In this document: positions 56,541-64,000 of the stretch, piece after piece
How positions within the stretch are numbered: the first letter of the stretch is position 1
Layout of the letters: each line of letters starts with the position of its first letter
NCBI GenBank assembly: GCA_907163375.1
Contig: CAJQUW010003594.1
Coordinates: forward strand, 1 to 64,000
Source of the DNA: Prostheceraeus crozeri
Lineage: Eukaryota > Platyhelminthes > Polycladida > Euryleptidae
DNA: 64,000 nucleotides
Direction of reading: 5' to 3'
Notes under the pieces: model-generated
What the model was told of the DNA's origin: nothing
The model's input: the letters and a program-made list of their open reading frames with translations, nothing else
The model's database searches: none
Program-made: the position numbers and the translations under genes

Positions 56541-56864
56541 ATGCCTCTAAAACGAAAACTAAGTATTGACGACGCCTTGGATATTATACTCAACAGCGAT
56601 ATTGACAGTCAGGGGCGTCGGCAAGGGGGGGGCGAAGGTGCGGCCCCCCCCCCTCAGCTGGGAGTAACTTTAACTGTCCAATTGATGATGACTTCAACTA
56701 TGACCAAGGCGAGAAAAAATGCTGTAATGATAACGACAGATGAGGAGAAAGTTTCCTGTGTGAAGTGTTACGGCGGCAGCAGGCGGTCATACCGCGGCGA
56801 TCAGGTTCTCTCGCTGCCTAAGCTCCCTAATCTATTTACCATCAATGTACAGATGATTATCTAA
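56541..56864 (+). pseudogene. piggyBac-type transposase N-terminal fragment with inserted GC block
   Basis: MPLKRKLSIDDALDIILNSD resembles the N-terminus of piggyBac/PGBD proteins, which start with K.KL...EAL..I..SD followed by acidic residues. At 56610-56655 it is interrupted by CAGGGGCGTCGGCAAGGGGG and a C-run, after which acidic codons (DDDFNYDQGE in another frame) resume. No catalytic domain follows. Confidence 0.45.
56610..56656. repeat. hAT-end-like G8/C10 hairpin
   Basis: CAGGGGCGTCGGCAAG resembles a hAT terminus. It is followed by eight G (56625-56632) and, eleven bases later, ten C (56644-56653), which would form a very stable stem. It looks like a solo end of a transposon. Confidence 0.55.
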
Positions 56865-56869
56865 TACAG

Positions 56870-58520
56870 TATTGAGAATCGGCATCAGCCACAGCCTCAG
56901 TCCCCAGTCATCCCGAATGGACACTACAGTGCGAGCGTTAACCCTTTCTTTCACTATTTTTAAATAAAACTGAAAAAAAATTTTTTTGTCACTTAGGTAG
57001 CTTTAATTGGTCCATAAAATCATATACTGGAGCAAAATTCAGAGAAATGCAGAGGAACATAGATTTTTATAATGTTGTTCTGAAACAACATTGTGCACGA
57101 TATACATTACCAGATTATATTGTCGCAATGTAGTACCATAACAACATTACGAAATTGTTGTATTTTTATATGCGTATTAACCCGAACGACGTTGCACAAC
57201 GTACTAGCAAGCATAATATTTGTGCTATTATATTCTTTTATTTCTTTGTATTTTGTTTAGGCTGCTATTACATAAGCTATAGGGCCTACCCACAATAAAT
57301 ATAGGCCTATTAATAACAAAATAGTTATGATAATATGTAGTTAATCCTTATTATGATCATCCTATGAGTCATATGAGCGCATCCATCTCGATATGTTATA
57401 CAATAATAAACTATGTACCTACATTCAGTTTCCATGAAATAAAACAAATTCATTTGCAAAAGTATATGTATAATATGAAAAAATGTATAAAAACATCGAG
57501 GCTAATTCATCCTCGATGGAAATACCAATCTGAATTGACAATAAAAATCTACAAAAGCAATGTGCATGCACGGTATGGTACAGTAATTATGTATAAAGTC
57601 AACTATTATTTTCCACATCTGTTAATGTCAAGATCAGACGTACTTTATCAAATACCGCGTACAAAAGCATTTGTACATCGGTACAAAATCTACATAAGCA
57701 TTTACAATCATGCTGATTAAAGTCATAACTCCATCATATTATTTGCCACATCCGTTAGGCCTAATGAGAAGCATAGCATCGCGTCAATGTACAGTAAAGG
57801 ACAGGCCTACTTTATGAAACACGGATACACAAAATCTAAAAAGCAAAATCAGGAATATCGTTTAAGAATGGTGAAATTGGTAAAAGCAGTTACGCTGTTT
57901 AGTCAAACACAAGTTGATGCAGCACTTAGAGTATGTAACGAATGTATAGCCATTGTCACATTTCCGACATCTGCTCTGTTTTTCTTTGTAAACAGGCCAG
58001 TGTCCGACTTCATCACAACGAACATCATGGTGAGGGATCGCCACAGTTGAGCTAGTTCTTGCTTTCGTCTTTCGTCTGTCTTCTGGGTCCATTTACAATT
58101 ATATCGATTCTGGTTTCCTTTGCCCAATACATGCGATAAGATGGTAGATTTATTGACGAAGACACATTTCTGTACAAGCGTATGATGGCTCAAGTCAAGA
58201 AATAATTGATAACATTTCAGAAAAAATTAAGGAATCCAAGCTTATCAAAACACCATAATTCTAACATTTCGCAATGTTGTAAATATACAACATTCTAATG
58301 GATTCGTCTGAATTAAGTATGAACTGAATGATTTTAGAGTATAGCAAACGATCACATTCAGTTTCCTAATACATGTATTACCATAATGCAACATAACATT
58401 CTCAGCATATACTCTAATGTAGGAGAAATATTCGATTACACGTGAGAAACATAACAAAAAATAAAATTACTTATTTTTTCAACTATTTCATGATGTTGTT
58501 CATACACAACATTCAAATAC
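56870..58520. other. AT-rich DNA with ACAACATT-type short inverted words
   Basis: Words such as GTTGTTCTGAAACAACATTG (57073), GCAATGTTGTAAATATACAA (58271) and GATGTTGTTCATACACAACA (58492) recur. No gene recognised. Confidence 0.35.
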
Positions 58521-58527
58521 ACTTGTG

Positions 58528-59925
58528 CAGTGGCGTAGGGTGATGCTTCAAAATAGGTATTCAAGAGTGATACAAAAATCAGTCATCACAAGATCATTTC
58601 TGCATTCATTGAATAAAGCCTAAACATGTACGCACGTGTATACGGATATAATGTAGAATGAAACACTAAGATTTATAAATCAATCATTCTCGATTATTCG
58701 ATTCAGTACATGTGGAAATAAAAACCAGAATTTGTAGTCATGAGATGCATGGTGTATTCTAGGCCTATACCTTGAAGGTAAGACAGAGACGCCGATCCTT
58801 CATCAAACAAAACTGATCAATCACCTGATCATAAAAATCAGACTTGGAGATAATTTCAGAAAAAAGTTTCTTTTCAACGTCTATTAGCATCAACTGTGCA
58901 AGTCGCGCCTGACCCATTGTGTTTCTTGCACATGTTTTTAAGCGCTTCAGCACACTAAAAGTACGTTCACATGAAACGCTCGTCAGAGGGATAGTCAATG
59001 CCACATGCAAAAAACAAGATATATTGGGCAATGCCTTCAAAATACCACTGACATGAAGGGCTTTCAGAAAAGTGCTAACTCCTCCAGATTCTAACTTTCG
59101 AAGTGAGCCACTCTTCAAAGTTCTCAATTCAATTTTGAATTGTATTTTATCGATACCCTTGGTCATTTCTGGGTATCGACTGAAAAACAGGTTTATCAAC
59201 CATTCGAATTCATTGTCATGGAACTGTTGATCATCAATCATAAAATACAACAAATTGATCCACTCGTGCTTGGAAAAATCTTGAAATCGATCAGACAAAT
59301 GACTCAAAATGACATCAATCACTTCAAAGGAGAGTCTCCTACATTTGTCCTGGATGCACTCTGTGTCGTCATTTGTGATATTATATCCACTGTCAGCAAA
59401 CGCCTTTGCACTGGGTTGGCGTTGGCGCTTCTCTACAGCGCACTCCAAACATTCTCAAAAGAATCGGACTGTCTCAAAGCACTCAAGTGAGATCTGTAGT
59501 CATCCAGTCTGCTCTGAACGAGGAGAGGATCAACTTTTGGACACTGCAGAATGTTTGTCAGGATATCTGAGTATCCGAAGACATGTCGCAAAAAACGAAG
59601 CAGATATATGAACAAAGTGTCTTTCATTTTGTTGGCCCATGCCTTCGCCTCGTTTCTGGTCATGGATGTGTTGGTTCGATCATTCGAAATTTTGTCTAAA
59701 TGTTGAAGTATTTCGACAAAAAAATTGTCAAAAATTTTGATTGATTTCCCTCGCGATAGCCATCGTGTCTGAGAAAGCGAAGGTATGCGCGTGGTGAGAC
59801 CTGAGGCGCGCTTCGGAGAGGAGCGAAAAAAAGAGGTGATGTTCTCTAAAGTTCCAAAAAATAAATCGATATCGTCAATTGCTGAACATGCCTGCCTGAG
59901 AACAACACTGGTTGACAAAATTGCG
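58528..59925 (-). mobile_element. hAT relic (minus strand), one end
   Basis: CAGTGGCGTAGGGTGATGC at 58528 is a typical hAT terminus, lying just beyond the 3' end of a minus-strand transposase. The opposite terminus (complement, ...CGCCACTG) was not found to the right, so the copy is truncated near 59925. Confidence 0.65.
58765..59918 (-). pseudogene. hAT transposase C-terminal half (ZMYM1-like), one frameshift
   Basis: Reading leftward, the frame 59918-59433 has SLSQTRWLSRGKSIKIFDNF, the TRW motif of ZMYM1/DUF4371-type hAT proteins. The overlapping frame 59448-58765 continues with FNSKHEW-like sequence and the dimerisation region LTIPLTSVSCERTFSVLKRL then KTCARNTMGQARL, ending at 58765. The frame change lies at about 59435-59450. 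The N-terminus and first catalytic Asp are missing. Confidence 0.8.
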
Positions 59926-62497
59926 GAAAAATTGCAATATATATGTGATAATACAGAAATAGTGCAATTTATAATTTGATGATATAAAACTATTACAATT
60001 TATATATAAACTGAAAAATTGCAGTTTCTGAAAGTTATATCTATTGCAATAAAATCATATGAAATGCAATTTTACTTAAGTATTGTAGATGGCGCTCAAA
60101 GAGATCAAGAATGTGAGAATGTGGTCAAGAAGAGTGTGTGTTAGAATGTATGAATCAGATTGTCTGTAGGTGCGGTGACTTATTATTTTACGCCCGTATC
60201 ATAAGACGCATAACATTTCGATAGGCTCTTACTGACTTAAAATGACCGTATCACTCAACGTCTTTTGGAATTCATTGCAATGCAGTTGTAACATCTCAAT
60301 GTCAGCTTAATGACGTAAGCAAGTTAACAATGAGTGACATTCAGCGGGTGCTCCATCCATCCACTTCTTCAGCAATTAAGATTCATCAATTATTCTCCTA
60401 TCACCATCCCCATCAAAGTCTTCATTTCTCATTCACATTCATTAACATTAGCATATGGGAAACTAGCAGAGCGTTGATTTGAGAATCACGTGCTCCATCT
60501 CAATCATCATTCGTTGATTTTAACTTGCGAAACTTTAACATTTCTGTACATGTGATAGATTTCACTGAGCAGAAAATTAATATATATATAATTGGTATTG
60601 AGTTCTAGAGCAATGAAAAGTTATGCTTGAAGCGTAAATCAAGGATCTAGATATCATTTGTGAATTAAGGGACATTTGAAATGATCTTCAGATCAGAAAT
60701 GGAATGAAACATTCAACACAAGTGACAAACTTAATCATACGAAAGAGTCAGCGCTCCTTTTTAATTGGCTTAAATTTGATGATAGACCAATGAGAATACG
60801 CCGACGGCTTTCAATGGATAATGAAATTAGAATTTGCTGTCTTCGACGAGTGAGAACTGCAAAACTTACGCTCCTGTTCTTTCAAATTAACTACACGTCT
60901 GTCGCATCGTTTTTTGTGTGATTAGCCATTGAGCGAAATAGTCTGTGAATAAGACATAAATAATATTCAACGTTCGCATAAATTTCAACCATTGATAATT
61001 ATTTATGTAACATATTTCTTTGAATACCCCGGAATACCCTTGAATTATGTATTAGAATGTTATGTTGTACCTTTAGAATGTAGAATTATGGTTAATAATT
61101 ATTTGAATTGAGACTCGAAACAGTAAGAGTCGCATTTTAATAACCTGTATTATTCATATTATAAATTGCATTGGATAGGTAGGAATATGTTAAGGGAGGA
61201 AAAAAGTGAAGACCTGGTGGCCTCGACATGTCGCTCGCCATGTCCATCAAAATCAAAACTCGAGTTCGGTAGACGAGAGTTATTAGAAAGTTATCTTGAA
61301 GGTTTATTCGACTCACGCACGGCGAAAAGAAGTTAAAACTATTCTTTAGCATTCATTTCCTATTACACATAGGAAAGAATAGGCAATCTCAGCCAATCAA
61401 CTACGTACCGGCGTACCACCCATGCTCGAGGGATGTAACTTTCCCAGGGCCTATCACATATGTAATTATGTCTACCTTTATGTCTCACTCAACATCAGTT
61501 AGACGAATCAGTAAACGAGTCTACGAGAAGTTAGGTACCTGTATTTTCTTTAGAAGGTATACCTAACTTAATACGCTCTACATGTAGGCCTAGATGCTTC
61601 GTAAAAAAGCGGGTTTGTTCTTGGAGCTACTAATTATACAGAAATTATTTACTAGCTTGTTTAGGTTATTTAAACGTACTTTGAATATGTAGGCCTACTG
61701 AAATGCTGAATGTGTGCCTATCACATGTAAAAGAGTACGACAAGAGGAAAAAATTATAAGATACCTAAGGCTTCCAGCTTAGTCCATTACATCCCGCATA
61801 CCGGTTAACTTGAATTATGTAAACTACCCAAATAACCCTAAAACAATCGCAATTATCGTGTCTCCCACACATTTTTCTACTGTGCTTATAGTAGGGCTAT
61901 TAGGCTATCTTACAATTCGATCCCTTGTAGCTACTAGGGCTACCCGGTATTATGAAATAAGAGTTAGAACTTAAATGACATGATACAAAAATAGGCCGAA
62001 AATCTTGATAGTCTATTCGAAAAACCGAGTCTCCTACCTCTAAACTCATTTATAAAGTATTTTCCATGAATCCCTCCAAAATTATAGACCTATTATCATT
62101 ATTTACCTACGAGTATTAATCCGATTTGTTAAGATTTCCTACTACTTTTGAATCCGATTGGTCATTATATTTAAGAACAGATAAGTGGCCACGTGTGTTT
62201 GAAGTTCTGAAACGCTGTCGATTTCCCTAGAGGAGAGATTTGCTAAAAGTAAAAAAATTCAAAAAAAGATCCTACGGCTATTTTTTCATTTACTTAAAAT
62301 CGAGTACATAAACTTTATTTCAAATATTTTCATGGAAGCATTCTACCTCCCAAAGTGTAGGTCCTACCCCACATAGGTTCTAAAAATTGAAAAGATAATG
62401 GATCTGTTACTTTCGTGGTCCATTTTTACCCTTCAAACATTTGTCTACATTTGGTTTTGGATAATGGGATAGAATATTTTTACCCTTTTTATTTCAG
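59926..62497. other. no recognisable feature
   Basis: AT-rich DNA without convincing ORFs. AATTGCA/TGCAATTT words cluster at 59920-60085. TAGGCCTA occurs at 61585 and 61692. Confidence 0.35.
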
Positions 62498-62820
62498 ATT
62501 CAGTGATTCCGATGGAACATCAACATCTTTGAGGTCTAACAATAATGTAAACGAAAGTGATGAAGGAAATGACATCTGTATTGACGGAAATATGGAAAGT
62601 TATGTTGACCTTGGACAAGACAATGATAACGATATCGAAGGAGAATTCTACTGTGATGATTTGGAATGGAATGATGAGGAACATGAATTTTGGGACATGG
62701 AACACTCTGATTCTGAAAGTGAGGCTGCCCCTAAGGGTGACAAGGTGCTAGTTGTTTATATTGCTCTCATGTTAATGGTGATCGTCGAAAACATATCTGT
62801 AGCTGCCTTCTATTCTGGAG
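62498..62820 (+). CDS. possible internal exon of an unknown acidic membrane-like protein
   Basis: TTTTATTTCAG precedes the block and GTGAGC follows it, a good acceptor-donor pair enclosing 323 nt open throughout. The product is Asp/Glu/Asn-rich (ESYVDLGQDNDNDIEGEFYC, then DLEWNDEEHEFWDMEHSDSE), followed by a hydrophobic stretch VLVVYIALMLMVIVENIS that could span a membrane or be a buried helix. I do not recognise it. Acidic N-termini also occur ahead of transposase domains, so a mobile-element origin is possible. Confidence 0.4.
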
Positions 62821-63599
62821 GTGAGCAAACAAACGGATTCATTTAATAAGTAGCGCGTGCTTCTACGAGTATGTATATACTCGTATGTATGTACTATAAT
62901 GAAAAATGTTCAAATTTATTACATCAGTATTATTCTCTATCATTCTATAAATTCTCGATGTTCAATCTGTAAATACCTTTGAAGTAAGAAGCAACTATCT
63001 GATCGGTCAGGAACTGTAGTAGGAGGGAAACAACATGACTAAAAGTGAAGACATCAGCTTTGCTGCGGAATGATAATGCTATGATAGTCTTATTCTTTCA
63101 GAGTATTAGTTTTAGGTTTTCGAAAGTAAAACACAATTTACATATATTGTTAACTTAACCAAAAAATGTTGCTGTCGGAAATCTATCTACTTTAATTTGA
63201 CTGAAGTTATCGGAATCAAAAAAGTCCTTATCGAGACAGGAGGGGTGGTGACTGCACAAGAATGTTCACATTTAACGAGTAATAAAAACTACGAATCTGA
63301 TGAATACCCTCAGCATCAAAAATTTTATCCACCACGACCGTGACATAGTAATGATCCTGGATTAACTTCAAATGCTGATGCGTTCAGATCAAATCTGTTT
63401 TCTATATCTTGTGACTTAAACTTGAAAGAAAAGATTAATCTGATCGTACTAGACGATATTGGTGTTGATCTTAATAAATAGGATATTCAGTTGTCGATTT
63501 TATAACGTTATGTCGATGAATCTTTTCAATGTGCACCTATACACATGTACAATGTAAGTGCGTAGATGTATACCGGTACTAACATGCAGTGAGTGACAA

Positions 63600-63760
63600 G
63601 TTCAAGAAAAATACGAACGGGGTTCAGTTCACGTTCATCTCCAAATTTTTGAACGCCGTTCAGTTCAAGTTCAAAATTTCTTAAATAAACGCCGTTCAGT
63701 TCACGTTCATGATTTAGTTCATCCCGTTCACTTGCCGTTCATTTCATATTTGGTCTAAAA
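63600..63760. repeat. GTTCA-rich degenerate tandem repeat
   Basis: GCCGTTCAGTTCA(C/A)GTTCA recurs at about 63620, 63652, 63690 and 63730 with a spacing of roughly 35-40 bases. Such TGAACTGAACG words are typical of the ends of one hAT group, but no element borders were found. Confidence 0.55.
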
Positions 63761-64000
63761 TGACAGACAAAATTTCTGAAATCAATAGATAATGTTGCGA
63801 ACATGCAAGTGATCATTATGTCGTATCAAGCGGAAAATTGAAGTAACCAATATTGTATAGGAAACCTGAAAAGTAGGCCAATTCAGCTTCTCTTGAATGT
63901 GGTACATATACGAGTATCTTGATGTAGGCATGATGCTTGAAAATGTTTGGTTGTTTGTAGGTTTATAGGCTAATACCGGTGTGCATGTATAACCATGACT

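Noticed and set aside
57364-57720. 118-aa ORF rich in Ile/Tyr/His/Lys
   Set aside because: Composition mirrors AT-rich DNA; no motif or neighbouring transposon ends.

Overview
This is eukaryotic, almost certainly animal, DNA: AT-rich, with spliceosomal introns (GT..AG), a RAB23-like small GTPase gene, and many decayed animal-type transposons. The octamer TAGGCCTA recurs (for example near 17582, 23049, 57301, 58761, 61692). I associate it with marine invertebrate, especially echinoderm-like, genomes, but that is only an impression. There are no operons, bacterial genes, rRNAs or tRNAs that I can see. Recognisable host genes are few: two exons of the RAB23-like gene on the minus strand (48702-48787 and 51667-51824) and two possible exons of unknown genes (47918-48173 and 62498-62820). 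The rest is a dense nest of mobile elements, many with ends that can be fixed from terminal repeats and target-site duplications (TSDs).

Layout. 1-2650: a broken zinc-finger reading frame with a TATA box, GT-rich DNA and small repeats. 4600-12700: one LINE reverse-transcriptase relic split by three DNA transposons (4842-5896, 6366-6607, 6849-12350), each with an exact 8-bp TSD. The third is a BED/hAT transposon that itself holds another hAT (9167-11869), also with an exact TSD. 13970-18260: a piggyBac-type Cys-rich tail, an unknown ORF, and a hAT start split by a further hAT-like element (16714-17886). 18261-38963: a tandem array of a 1.9-kb unit carrying pieces of a MULE-like protein. Copy 1 is split by a 2.67-kb CACTG-ended element with an intact 586-codon gene (19763-22430) and by a larger EnSpm/CACTA-like element (22452-36084) with a transposase and an intron-bearing BEN-domain gene. 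That larger element is in turn split by a young BEL/Pao LTR retrotransposon (29759-35838). The neighbouring copy 2-copy 1 sequence preserves both empty sites.

39411-45496: a decayed piggyBac flanked by TTAA, split by a 3.1-kb element with 417-bp inverted repeats and a 4-bp TSD (42302-45416). 45500-47000: a pogo-like transposase relic split by a small element (45911-46503). 47000-52000: the host-gene island. 52660-56870: a Myb/SANT-like fragment, two large foldback elements and a piggyBac N-terminus. 58528-59918: a minus-strand hAT relic. 60000-64000: largely featureless AT-rich DNA with one acidic exon candidate and a GTTCA-rich repeat.

The window is best read as a stratigraphy. The order of insertion can be worked out from which element interrupts which. 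The BEL/Pao element is the youngest in its nest, because its LTRs read as identical. Two elements deserve attention as possible undescribed lineages: the 586-aa CACTG-ended transposon and the EnSpm-like element with CATACGTATG-rich ends and a BEN-domain partner gene.
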